From JBOFEH01 sp051650265 (GTDB lineage: Bacteria; Bacillota; Clostridia; Lachnospirales; Cellulosilyticaceae): 25,117 nt of DNA. Each line of letters starts with the position of its first letter. Within the stretch, counting starts at the first letter, position 1. This document shows, one piece after another, positions 13,335 to 21,328 of this stretch. The DNA lies in NCBI GenBank assembly GCA_051650265.1, contig JBOFIR010000153.1, positions 1 to 25,117 of the forward strand. Reading direction: 5' to 3'. A program made the position numbers and the translations under genes. Below the pieces are notes generated by a model that saw only the letters and a list, made by a program, of their open reading frames with translations, ran no database searches and was not told where the DNA came from.

Positions 13335-15269
13335 ATGGGACTCACACTAACTGAAAAGATATTGAAGAACCATCTTGTTGAAGGTGAGATGAAAAAAGGG
13401 AATGAAATTGGGATCAGAATCGATCAAACACTCACACAGGATTCAACAGGAACAATGGCTTATTTGCAATTTGAGGCAATGGGGATTGATCAGGTCAAAA
13501 CAAAGAAGTCAGTAGCCTATATTGATCACAATATGCTCCAACAAGGATTTGAAAATGCAGATGATCATAAGTATATTCAAACTGTGACGCACAAACACGG
13601 CATTTATTTTTCAAGACCTGGCAACGGGATTTGCCACCAAGTGCATGTGGAACGCTTTGGTGTACCTGGAGAGACTTTATTAGGGTCTGATAGTCATACC
13701 CCAACTGGTGGTGGTATTGGTATGATTGCTATTGGTGCAGGTGGGTTAGATGTTGCAGTGGCAATGGGTGGCGGTACTTATTATATTACAATGCCTGAGG
13801 TTGTAAATGTGGAGCTTATCGGATGTCTTAAGCCATTTGTTTCAGCAAAGGATATTATTTTAGAAGTGCTTCGTACCCTGACTGTCAAAGGTGGGGTAGG
13901 CCGCGTGATTGAGTATACAGGTGAAGGTGTCAAGTCACTGAGCGTACCAGAGCGTGCAACGATTACCAATATGGGCGCAGAGCTAGGAGCAACGACATCC
14001 ATCTTCCCAAGTGATGAAGTCACCAGAGAGTTTCTAAAAGCCCAAGGGAGAGAAGATGTCTGGCAGATGCTTATGCCAGATGAAGGTGCTACATATGATT
14101 TGAAATTAACCATTGATCTAGAGACATTGGTGCCACTTGTAGCTGCGCCCCATAGTCCAGATCATGTCAAAGAGGTCAGTGAAGTCATAGGAACTAGAGT
14201 GAATCAGGTGGCTATTGGTAGTTGTACCAATGGGTCCTATCTTGATTTGATGCGTGTGGCAAAGATTTTGAAAGGGAAAAGTGTACATCCTGATGTGAGT
14301 CTTGTGATCTCTCCAGGGTCTAAGCAGGTGCTAACGATGCTTGCACAAAATGGTGCATTAGCAGATCTTGTGGCAGCAGGTGCACGTATACTTGAATCTG
14401 GTTGTGGCCCATGTATTGGTATGGGGCAGGCTCCAGCTACAGATGCCATTTCACTGCGTACATTCAATCGTAACTTTAAAGGACGCTGTGGGACCACATC
14501 TGCGAGTGTGTACCTTGTGAGCCCAGAGACAGCAGCAGCTAGTGCCCTAACCGGTATGATCACAGATCCAAGAAGTATCGAAAATGTAGCATTGGTGGTA
14601 GAGATGCCGGCTGTTTTTGCAACAAGTGATAACATGGTGATCGCCCCAAGTCAGATGCCAGAGTCTGTAGAAGTAGTAAGAGGGCCCAATATCAAACCGT
14701 TCCCACTGAATACAACGCTTGAGAAATGTGAGGGTAAGGTGCTCATTAAAGTAGAAGATCATATTACAACAGATCATATCATGCCATCCCATGCAAGTTT
14801 ATTGCCATTTAGATCTAATGTGCCATACCTTGCAGACTTCTGTCTGACACCTTGTGATGAAGCATTTCCAGCGCGTGCCAAGGCGAATGGGGGCGGGATC
14901 ATTGTAGGGGGAGAAAACTATGGGCAAGGTTCATCAAGAGAACATGCAGCATTAGCACCCCTCCAACTTGGCATCCAAGCGGTGGTGACCAAGAGTTTTG
15001 CAAGAATTCATAAGGCGAATTTGATCAATTCAGGTATTATCCCACTCGTATTTGAAGAGGCTTCGGATTACGATACGATTGATGTGATGGATGAACTAGT
15101 AGTCGTTGATGCCAAGGAAGCTGTTGCTTCAAGTCATAGCGTAAAAGTGATAAATAAGACAAAAGGTATAATTTACCAGATGAAGTTGGAAGTATCAGAG
15201 CGTGAACGTGAAATGCTTCTTTATGGAGGCAAGATCAATATGATTAAAGAGTTAGCAAAACAAGCATAA
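13335..15269 (+). CDS. acn: Aconitate hydratase
   Basis: A 644-residue 4Fe-4S enzyme that isomerises citrate to isocitrate. The cluster ligands are visible as C297 in IGSCTNGS and C357/C360 in ESGCGPCIG. The substrate loop GSDSHTPTGGG is at 117-127, and the swivelling C-terminal domain has GENYGQGSSREHA at 526-538. The length fits the shorter, clostridial or mitochondrial-type aconitases rather than the roughly 890-residue AcnA. The ATG at 13335 is chosen because AGGAGGT ends 6 bases before it; an in-frame TTG at 13329 overlaps the ribosome site. Middle gene of the operon, 110 bases after Re-citrate synthase and 12 before the dehydrogenase. The oxygen-labile cluster suits an anaerobe. Homoaconitase and LeuC are less likely, as no LeuD-like partner is present. 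Confidence 0.93.
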   Translation: MGLTLTEKILKNHLVEGEMKKGNEIGIRIDQTLTQDSTGTMAYLQFEAMGIDQVKTKKSVAYIDHNMLQQGFENADDHKYIQTVTHKHGIYFSRPGNGICHQVHVERFGVPGETLLGSDSHTPTGGGIGMIAIGAGGLDVAVAMGGGTYYITMPEVVNVELIGCLKPFVSAKDIILEVLRTLTVKGGVGRVIEYTGEGVKSLSVPERATITNMGAELGATTSIFPSDEVTREFLKAQGREDVWQMLMPDEGATYDLKLTIDLETLVPLVAAPHSPDHVKEVSEVIGTRVNQVAIGSCTNGSYLDLMRVAKILKGKSVHPDVSLVISPGSKQVLTMLAQNGALADLVAAGARILESGCGPCIGMGQAPATDAISLRTFNRNFKGRCGTTSASVYLVSPETAAASALTGMITDPRSIENVALVVEMPAVFATSDNMVIAPSQMPESVEVVRGPNIKPFPLNTTLEKCEGKVLIKVEDHITTDHIMPSHASLLPFRSNVPYLADFCLTPCDEAFPARAKANGGGIIVGGENYGQGSSREHAALAPLQLGIQAVVTKSFARIHKANLINSGIIPLVFEEASDYDTIDVMDELVVVDAKEAVASSHSVKVINKTKGIIYQMKLEVSEREREMLLYGGKINMIKELAKQA

Positions 15270-15281
15270 GGGGGAAGATTA

Positions 15282-16418
15282 ATGGAAAAATTAACAAGAG
15301 CAGGTGAGCACTTTGCAAAGCTCGTAGAAGAACAGTTAGCGCGTGTTGAGCGTATGAAAAATGATCATGATAGCGTGGATTACACAGCACTTGATCATAT
15401 CGTGATTGGATGTTGCGGCGGTGATGGCATTGGTCCTGCTATTACGGCAGAAGCAGAACGTGTATTACGTGCGGTATTAGCAGATGATGTTGCGAGTGGA
15501 CGCATCGTATTCAAGACGATTGAAGGGCTTACAATTGAAAACCGTATTGCAGTTAACCAAGCTATTCCGGATGATGTGCTGGCAGAGCTCAAAGCATGTG
15601 ATGTGATTCTCAAGGGGCCAACCACAACACCAAGCAAGGGCGATGGACCCAACATTGAGAGCGCCAATGTTGCAATGAGAAGAGAACTCGATCTTTTTGC
15701 TAATGTGCGTCCTGTAGCTGTACCAGAAGAAGGCATTGACTGGACTTTCTTCCGTGAGAATACAGAAGGTGAGTATGTATTAGGAAGCAAAGGGATTCAT
15801 GTAGATGAGGATGTTTCATTTGATTTTAGAGTGATTACAACACAAGGTGTACGCCGTATTGCCAAGACTGCAATGGAGTTTGCAAGAAAAAATGGTAAGA
15901 AAAACGTAGCGATTATCACTAAGGCAAATATCCTCAAGAAAACAGATGGTAAATTTCTTGAGATTTGCTATGAGGTTGCCAAAGAATACCCAGAACTTCA
16001 AGTCGATGATTGGTTCATCGATATCATCTCTGCCAACCTCATCAATGAGAAGGTAAGAAATCAATACCAAGTCTTTGTATTACCCAACTTATATGGGGAC
16101 ATCATCACAGATGAAGCGGCCCAGATCCAAGGTGGTGTAGGGACAGCGGGCAGTGCCAATGTGGGCAATCGCTATGCGATGTTTGAAGCGATTCATGGCA
16201 GTGCACCGCGTATGGTAGAGACAGGAAGAGCGTGCTATGCAAACCCTGCAAGTATGATCAAAGCAGCAGAGCTTCTGTTACGCCATATTGGCTATGTAGA
16301 AGCAGCTGACCGTGTAGTCAAAGCACTCCGCATTGCCAACGACACTGTTCAACTGACAGGAAGAAGTGACGGGGCAACTGGGGCAGAATTTGCAGATTGT
16401 GTGATTTGTAATCTTTAA
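15282..16418 (+). CDS. Isocitrate dehydrogenase (isocitrate/isopropylmalate dehydrogenase family)
   Basis: A 378-residue enzyme converting isocitrate to 2-oxoglutarate and CO2, providing the glutamate precursor. Family features: GGDGIGP (46-52); the substrate-binding segment ESANVAMRRELDLFANVRP (126-144); TEGEY (161-165); the metal and nucleotide signature NLYGDIITDEAAQIQGGVG (269-287, with D273 and D277); and FEAIHGSAP before the coenzyme-specificity loop. That loop (RMVETGRACYANP) lacks the clear Lys/Tyr pattern of E. coli NADP enzyme, so NAD is favoured but not proved. About 40 residues precede the Rossmann core, a slightly longer N-terminus than most isopropylmalate dehydrogenases. Last gene of the operon, ended by a terminator. 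Confidence 0.9.
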   Translation: MEKLTRAGEHFAKLVEEQLARVERMKNDHDSVDYTALDHIVIGCCGGDGIGPAITAEAERVLRAVLADDVASGRIVFKTIEGLTIENRIAVNQAIPDDVLAELKACDVILKGPTTTPSKGDGPNIESANVAMRRELDLFANVRPVAVPEEGIDWTFFRENTEGEYVLGSKGIHVDEDVSFDFRVITTQGVRRIAKTAMEFARKNGKKNVAIITKANILKKTDGKFLEICYEVAKEYPELQVDDWFIDIISANLINEKVRNQYQVFVLPNLYGDIITDEAAQIQGGVGTAGSANVGNRYAMFEAIHGSAPRMVETGRACYANPASMIKAAELLLRHIGYVEAADRVVKALRIANDTVQLTGRSDGATGAEFADCVICNL

Positions 16419-16421
16419 GAG

Positions 16422-16454
16422 AAAAGCAGGCTTCGTGAAGAGGTCTGCTTTTTT
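16422..16454 (+). terminator. Terminator of the Re-citrate synthase operon
   Basis: Stem AAAAGCAG (16422-16429) / CTGCTTTT (16445-16452), inner CTTC/GAAG pairing and six Ts in all, starting three bases after the dehydrogenase stop. Confidence 0.88.
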
Positions 16455-16464
16455 GTGAAAAGGG

Positions 16465-16476
16465 ATATACTATAAT
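16465..16476 (+). promoter_or_regulatory. Candidate -10 elements before the membrane kinase-like gene
   Basis: Consecutive TATACT and consensus TATAAT (16471-16476) stand 33 bases before the ATG. No good -35 exists because that region is the terminator arm of the previous operon. Confidence 0.45.
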
Positions 16477-16508
16477 AAGATCAAAAGAGAGGAGGCGTGC
16501 TCAGTAAT

Positions 16509-17141
16509 ATGTTAGGCGTGCTCATATGTTATGGCTATGTGGGAATGATTTTAGTGATTGCATATGGATTAAAGCGATATGGCGAGGAAAGAAGCCGTAA
16601 GTTTGTTCATATGATGACAGCAAACTGGTGGCTGATTGCAATGCGCTTTTTTGATACAGTATGGGGGCCGCTCCTCATCAGTGTTTCTTTCTTGATTGTC
16701 AATCTGTTAGGAGAGCGGTACAAATTATTTAAACAAATTGAAGTGAAGCAAAGAAACGCAGGCTACGGCACTGTTTATTATAGTGTGAGTATGATTATAC
16801 TGACACTACTAAGTTATGGAACAAGCAATCTAGGCATTGGACTTGTAGGTTGCCTGATCCTAGGCTATGGGGATGGTCTGGCTGCTTTGATTGGTCAGAG
16901 ATATCCTGTTGTGAAATATCAGATCAGAGGCAATCACAAGAGTCTTAGTGGTAGTCTGAGTATGTTTGCAGTGGGAATCATTGTTGTACGCTTAGTGGGA
17001 GGACTGGCACATCACTCGATTTCAGTCAGTGGAACCTTGGTAATTGCGGTTACAGCCACAGGATTAGAGGCAATAGCGCGTGGTGGAAGAGATAACTTGT
17101 GGGTGCCTGTTGTGTCAGGTGTATTGTATGCAATACTCTAA
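16509..17141 (+). CDS. Polytopic membrane protein of the VTE5/SEC59 (dolichol kinase / phosphatidate cytidylyltransferase-like) family
   Basis: About 210 residues, mostly membrane helices. Three family landmarks are visible: RKFVHMM near residue 30, GYGDGLAALIG near 120, and NHKSLSGSLSMF near 143. Together these form the CTP-dependent active site shared by phytol kinase VTE5, dolichol kinase SEC59 and phosphatidate cytidylyltransferase-like proteins. It probably phosphorylates or activates a lipid or polyprenol in the cytoplasmic membrane; the substrate is not readable. The ATG at 16509 (MLGVLICYG) is preferred, 13 bases after AGGAGG; a GTG at 16497 is only one base after it. It may share a transcript with the TcaA-like gene 74 bases downstream. 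Confidence 0.78.
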   Translation: MLGVLICYGYVGMILVIAYGLKRYGEERSRKFVHMMTANWWLIAMRFFDTVWGPLLISVSFLIVNLLGERYKLFKQIEVKQRNAGYGTVYYSVSMIILTLLSYGTSNLGIGLVGCLILGYGDGLAALIGQRYPVVKYQIRGNHKSLSGSLSMFAVGIIVVRLVGGLAHHSISVSGTLVIAVTATGLEAIARGGRDNLWVPVVSGVLYAIL

Positions 17142-17170
17142 TAAGTCATCAGTATGGTCTATTTGGACAA

Positions 17171-17209
17171 CCCCCTTCATATAATGAAGTAGATTTCTGT
17201 ATAAGGGGG
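17171..17209 (+). promoter_or_regulatory. Inverted repeat that could sequester the ribosome site of the TcaA-like gene
   Basis: CCCCCTT (17171-17177) is the exact complement of AAGGGGG (17203-17209), which is the Shine-Dalgarno sequence of the next gene. The loop is 25 bases. Five G-C pairs could hide the site, suggesting translational control. Confidence 0.5.
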
Positions 17210-17215
17210 AAAGAT

Positions 17216-18472
17216 ATGGACAAGAAACAACGGGAAATAGGATTTGGTATAGGTGGTATCATTTGTTTATGTGCGGTGGTGGTGATTGGAGGGGGCTTAT
17301 GGTATAGGGAGCAACCTGTGTATCAACTTCAGAAATATATGAGTGCCATGAATCAGCGGGATTATAGTAAAGTCTATGATACCTTTTTAAGTGACAATAT
17401 ACCTGTTCAGTTATCTAAAGAAGAGGTAATCGCTTATATGACACGGTATGGACAAGATCTAGGCCTAATCAAGCTGGAAAAAGGAAAGATGCGCTACACG
17501 AGTAAGGATAAGGCTTTTTATGAAGTCATCTATTGTACGAATAAGGGACGCATAGCGCAGGTGATCAGCTTGGTCAATAAACAGGATACATGGCAAGTGA
17601 TTTTTCCTTTCAAAACCTACACTTTAGGAATTGAAGCACCAGAAGGCACCAGTGTGCGGGTTAACGGAAGAGAGATACTCAGCACTCATAGAGGAGAGTA
17701 TGCCTTAGAAGTATTGCCAGGGGAATATACAGTAAGGATGACGTATCCTAACGGTTTGCAAGCAGATTATGTGAGTAAGGTAAAAGTACCACAGGTTACG
17801 CAGGTTATTTCACCTTATGAGATGATGCCTGTTATTGTAGAGGCTCCAAGTGGTACGATTGTAGAGTTGGCGGGTGTACAAAAGGAAAGTCAGAATGGCG
17901 CAGTTGTATTTGATAAAGTGCTTGAAGGTGCATACGAGCTCAAGGTGTTTGATCAGAAAGGTTATATAGAACCAATTACACAGCAAATTCAAGTGAAAAA
18001 AGAGATGGCGCCTCTTTCTGTTCAAAAAATGTCTGTATCTGAGCAAGGGGAAGAAAGCTTTAAGCAGTTTATTGGGAAGTTTTATGATGATTATTTAAAG
18101 AGTATTCGTATAGGGGATTCTACAGTGCTTGAAAAATATTTGGACCCCACCAGCCAAGCATCTACACGGGAAGAATTTGAGAGTTGGTTCATTGCACAAA
18201 AGCATATCAGAAAAGCAGATATGACGATTGAAATTGATGAGTTGAAAGTAGATCCTTGTGGTGGTGTTAAGGCTAATCTATTAGAAGTTGTGACAATGAC
18301 AAATGTTGAGACACTAGGTAGTGGTGAAAAACGAGAAAAGGAGTATCAGGTGATGCTCAGATGGGATACCCGTTTTGGAATTGGAGAGACAGGATATCAA
18401 TTAGAATCTAGGGAGATTGTGGAGAGTGTGGTCTCACAGAAAGATTCTAAAGGAAACTGGGTACAATATTAA
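17216..18472 (+). CDS. TcaA-like membrane-anchored protein with NTF2-like and PEGA-like domains
   Basis: 418 residues. A short cytoplasmic head (MDKKQRE) precedes one membrane helix (about 8-29); everything after should lie outside. Residues about 35-135 look like an NTF2-like domain, as at the N-terminus of MecA-type proteins. About 140-205 (EAPEGTSVRVNG, then VLPGEYTVRM) and 210-270 are two PEGA/TcaA-type beta domains. About 285-418 is a second NTF2-like domain (FIGKFYDDYLKSIR). TcaA proteins usually begin with a zinc ribbon before the membrane helix; none is here. In staphylococci TcaA influences glycopeptide susceptibility and envelope stress, but this cannot be transferred directly. The ATG is chosen because AAGGGGGA lies 6 bases before it. 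The G-rich ribosome site may be masked. Confidence 0.72.
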   Translation: MDKKQREIGFGIGGIICLCAVVVIGGGLWYREQPVYQLQKYMSAMNQRDYSKVYDTFLSDNIPVQLSKEEVIAYMTRYGQDLGLIKLEKGKMRYTSKDKAFYEVIYCTNKGRIAQVISLVNKQDTWQVIFPFKTYTLGIEAPEGTSVRVNGREILSTHRGEYALEVLPGEYTVRMTYPNGLQADYVSKVKVPQVTQVISPYEMMPVIVEAPSGTIVELAGVQKESQNGAVVFDKVLEGAYELKVFDQKGYIEPITQQIQVKKEMAPLSVQKMSVSEQGEESFKQFIGKFYDDYLKSIRIGDSTVLEKYLDPTSQASTREEFESWFIAQKHIRKADMTIEIDELKVDPCGGVKANLLEVVTMTNVETLGSGEKREKEYQVMLRWDTRFGIGETGYQLESREIVESVVSQKDSKGNWVQY

Positions 18473-18499
18473 AAGAAAGCATTGCAATTCCAAAAAAAG

Positions 18500-18528
18500 T
18501 TGATAAAATAGGATGGTATACATATATC
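18500..18528 (+). promoter_or_regulatory. Candidate promoter of the GntR gene with a possible operator
   Basis: TTGATA (18500-18505), 17-base spacer, TATATC (18523-18528). TGGTATACAT (18514-18523) lies in the spacer, abutting the -10, and shares the GTATAC core of the perfect palindrome at 11776-11787. Autoregulation is plausible; GTATAC also occurs elsewhere in the window. Confidence 0.4.
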
Positions 18529-18565
18529 CACGTGCCGAATAAGGTACGGGTTAAGGAGGACAACA

Positions 18566-19222
18566 GTGAGATACGAGGGAGAGGTTAATGAAAAATCTTC
18601 TCTGAGAGGAAGGGTTTTTGTTGCTATAAGAGAAGCCATTCTTGAGGGACAATACCAGCCGGGTGATATCCTAAGAGAGAGTGCGATTGCAAAGGAATTA
18701 GGAGTAAGTAGAACACCTGTAAGAGAGGCTATTAGACAATTAGAACTAGAAGGCCTAGTACACTCGATACCAAACAAAGAAACTGTTGTATCGGGAATCA
18801 CAGAAGCAGACGTCCAAGATATCTTTATGATTCGTTCAAAACTAGAAGGGTTATCAGGTCGCAGAGCAGCAGAGCGCATCACTGAAGCAGAACTTGAGCG
18901 TATGGAAGAAATTATTGATTTAACAGAGTTTTACGTAAATAAAAATGACTTGAATCACTTAAAAGAACTCGACCATGATTTCCATGATATTATTTATAGA
19001 GCTACAAAAAGCAAAACATTAGAACACACCTTATCAGATTTTCACTATTATATTCAGAAGGCGCGTAAAGCATCGATCGCTACACCAGGTAGAGCGAAAG
19101 AAGTGCTCAAGGAACACCGTGCCATCTATGAAGCGATTAGACAAAGAAATGCAGATGAGGCTGAGCGTCTCATAGATGAGCATGTCCTAAACGCAGCAAA
19201 GAATATGAATCTTGATAGTTAG
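18566..19222 (+). CDS. GntR-family regulator, FadR subfamily with FCD domain
   Basis: A 218-residue transcription factor. The N-terminal winged helix (about 10-75) has the GntR pattern: EAILEGQYQPGDILRE, then AKELGVSRTPVREAIRQLE, then a wing. The all-helical FCD effector domain (about 85-210) shows the metal-binding Asp/His set expected of the family: DHDFH near residue 133, EHRAIYEAI near 187, and DEHV near 207. Such domains usually bind organic acids such as citrate, lactate or glycolate through the metal. The start is GTG, five bases after AAGGAGGA. It is monocistronic, ending in a terminator. The FadR-type palindrome at the Re-citrate synthase promoter makes that operon a candidate target, with a TCA intermediate as ligand; this is inference. 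Confidence 0.93.
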   Translation: MRYEGEVNEKSSLRGRVFVAIREAILEGQYQPGDILRESAIAKELGVSRTPVREAIRQLELEGLVHSIPNKETVVSGITEADVQDIFMIRSKLEGLSGRRAAERITEAELERMEEIIDLTEFYVNKNDLNHLKELDHDFHDIIYRATKSKTLEHTLSDFHYYIQKARKASIATPGRAKEVLKEHRAIYEAIRQRNADEAERLIDEHVLNAAKNMNLDS

Positions 19223-19229
19223 TGACACC

Positions 19230-19265
19230 AAAAAGCGTGTTATGCCCAGGCATAACACGCTTTTT
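19230..19265. terminator. Bidirectional terminator between the GntR and ABC-F genes
   Basis: Near-perfect stem AAAAAGCGTGTTATGCC (19230-19246) / GGCATAACACGCTTTTT (19249-19265), among the strongest hairpins of the window, ending one base before the ABC-F stop codon. Confidence 0.95.
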
Positions 19266-19266
19266 A

Positions 19267-21177
19267 TTATAGACCTGATTCGAGTTCCGTGAGTTGTTCG
19301 TGCAGGATTTCCCAGTTTGCATAAAGCTCTAGGATACATGCCTCAAGGCCTTCCTTTTCTTTCATGAGCTCACGGGATTGATCGTAGTTTGTATAAACTT
19401 CTTCCAGGCAAAGATCCACATCAATTGCGGCAATACGATCTTCTTTTGTACTGATCTCTTTTTCAGTGAGGGCAATATTGTTTTTGACCTTCTTAATTTG
19501 AGATTGAAGTTCTTTTTGTTTTTGCCAATCAAGTTTTGTAGCTGTTACTGTCGGTGATTGGGCAGCTTGGATTGTCTTTTGTTCCTGCTTTTTCTCGAGG
19601 TAGTAGTCATAGTCCCCAAGATAAGGTGTCATGCAGTGGTTATCCATTTCAAGAATTTGTGTAGCAGTTTGATTGATAAAGTAACGGTCATGTGAGACAT
19701 AGAGGATGGTGCCTTCATATTGAGAAAGTGCACTTTCCAAAACTTCCTTAGAGAGAATATCAAGGTGGTTGGTTGGTTCGTCAAGAATCAGGAAGTTTGC
19801 TTTAGAGAGCATGATTTTTGCGAGTGCCACACGACCACGCTCCCCACCACTTAGAGCACTAATTGGTTTGAATACATCTTCTCCAGTGAAGAGGAAGGCT
19901 GCAAGCACATTGCGGATGTGTCCGTTTGTGAGTGTAGGGAAAGTGTTTTGAATCTCTTCAATAATTGAACAAGAAGTATCCAGTGTGGAGTGTTCCTGAT
20001 CGTAGTAACCTACTTCTACTTTGGCGCCCAGTTCAATGATTCCTGTTTTCGGTGTATCAGTTCCTAAAATCATTCTAAAGAGGGTAGTCTTACCCACACC
20101 ATTTGGACCAACGATAGCAACACGCTCGCCGCGTTTCACTTGGAATGAGATGTGGTCAAATAAATCTTTGTCTGGGAAAGATTTGCTGATCTCTGAGACG
20201 GTAAGTACATCATTACCACTTGTGATTTGTGGGGCAAGAATGAGGTTCATAGGCTTGTTATCAATCATTGGTGCATCCATTACTTCTTGTTTTTCAAGAA
20301 GCTTCTCACGGCTTCTTGCACGCTTGATAGATTTTTCACGATTAAATTGACGAAGTTTTGCGATGACAGCTTTTTGTCTTGCAATCTCTTGTTGTTGTTT
20401 CTCGAATTGATGCATAGCAGCTTCATAAGCTTTGGCACTTTCTATGACGAAATCACTATAGTTACCGTTGTAGATGCTAGAGCGCCCCCATTCAAGGTGA
20501 ACTGTTTTGTTCACAATTCGGTCTAGGAAATAACGGTCATGAGAGATGATAATGACAGCGCCGCGGTAGCTGCGTAGGAAGCCTTCAAGCCATTCAATGG
20601 CTGCAATATCTAAGTGGTTGGTTGGCTCGTCAAGGAGAAGCAGGCTTGGTTCTTCTAAGAGGAGCTTGGCGAGTGCTACACGTGTCTTTTGACCACCTGA
20701 AAGTGTACGAATCGGTTGTTCGTAGACATCTGGGGTGAAGCCAAGTCCTTTGAGAATACCTTTGACGAGGCTTTTATATTCGTAGCCTTTACTATTCTCA
20801 AAGAGTGTACGTAGGCCATCGTAGGTATGTGTCAGGTCAAGAGAGTGCGTGCGTGCAATCTCTTGTTCAAGATCATGAAGACGCTGCTCAAGTGCAATGA
20901 CTTCATCAAATACGTGAAGTAATTCTTCGTAGACTGTGAGATCTGATTCGAGCTCCATATGCTGCTTGAGATAGCCGATTGAACATTCTTTGGCAAAATA
21001 AACATCTCCAGAATCAGGAGAGCACTCACCTGTTAGAATACGAAAGAGGGTGGTTTTGCCAGCGCCATTGTTGCCAACTAGTGCAACTTTGTCTGTATTT
21101 TCTATGTGAAAATGCACATCTTTTAGGATGACTTCTTCATTAAAAGATTTGCTGATGTGGTTACATGCAATAATCAT
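19267..21177 (-). CDS. ABC-F family ATPase (YdiF-like)
   Basis: A 636-residue soluble protein with two ABC ATPase domains and no membrane segment. The first Walker A is GNNGAGKTT (35-43), followed by LSGGQKTRVALAKLL and LLLLDEPTNHLD. The second Walker A is GPNGVGKTT, with LSGGERGRVALAKIM and FLILDEPTNHLD. The charged linker between the domains (QRQKAVIAK-type helices rich in Arg/Lys, about 250-310) is the P-site-tRNA interaction motif of ABC-F proteins, and the last 90 residues form a coiled coil as in YdiF and Uup. Such proteins act on ribosomes, in translation quality control or, in some subfamilies, antibiotic protection; this one looks like the housekeeping type. GGAAGGG lies about 10 bases before the ATG. 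Divergent from rex. Confidence 0.95.
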   Translation of the reverse strand: MIIACNHISKSFNEEVILKDVHFHIENTDKVALVGNNGAGKTTLFRILTGECSPDSGDVYFAKECSIGYLKQHMELESDLTVYEELLHVFDEVIALEQRLHDLEQEIARTHSLDLTHTYDGLRTLFENSKGYEYKSLVKGILKGLGFTPDVYEQPIRTLSGGQKTRVALAKLLLEEPSLLLLDEPTNHLDIAAIEWLEGFLRSYRGAVIIISHDRYFLDRIVNKTVHLEWGRSSIYNGNYSDFVIESAKAYEAAMHQFEKQQQEIARQKAVIAKLRQFNREKSIKRARSREKLLEKQEVMDAPMIDNKPMNLILAPQITSGNDVLTVSEISKSFPDKDLFDHISFQVKRGERVAIVGPNGVGKTTLFRMILGTDTPKTGIIELGAKVEVGYYDQEHSTLDTSCSIIEEIQNTFPTLTNGHIRNVLAAFLFTGEDVFKPISALSGGERGRVALAKIMLSKANFLILDEPTNHLDILSKEVLESALSQYEGTILYVSHDRYFINQTATQILEMDNHCMTPYLGDYDYYLEKKQEQKTIQAAQSPTVTATKLDWQKQKELQSQIKKVKNNIALTEKEISTKEDRIAAIDVDLCLEEVYTNYDQSRELMKEKEGLEACILELYANWEILHEQLTELESGL

Positions 21178-21268
21178 ATCTTTTTTTTCCCTTCCTGTAA
21201 TATAAAACCATCTTATCAGAAATACTATAAAAATGAAAGAACCAAAGCGTTGTGGGCATCAAGGAAGA

Positions 21269-21298
21269 TTGACAAAAAAAAAACTAAGGTGATATACT
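21269..21298 (+). promoter_or_regulatory. Promoter of rex
   Basis: TTGACA (21269-21274), 18-base spacer, TATACT (21293-21298), with a TG one base before the -10 (extended -10). A strong sigma-A promoter. No Rex-box palindrome TTGTTAA-n4-TTAACAA is visible beside it, so autoregulation is not supported. Confidence 0.85.
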
Positions 21299-21328
21299 GA
21301 GGGTAATACATAATAAGGAGTGAAAAAA

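Noticed and set aside
14237..14635. 132-codon antisense open frame opposite aconitase
   Set aside because: Shadow of a well-supported enzyme gene; no start signal or domain.
16497..16508. GTG start for the VTE5/SEC59-like gene
   Set aside because: It lies one base after AGGAGG, too close for initiation; the ATG at 16509 is better although its spacing is long.
17099..17215. Upstream extension of the TcaA-like gene overlapping the previous gene
   Set aside because: It would add a Cys-rich segment read from the end of the membrane kinase-like gene; AAGGGGGA directly before the ATG at 17216 decides the start.
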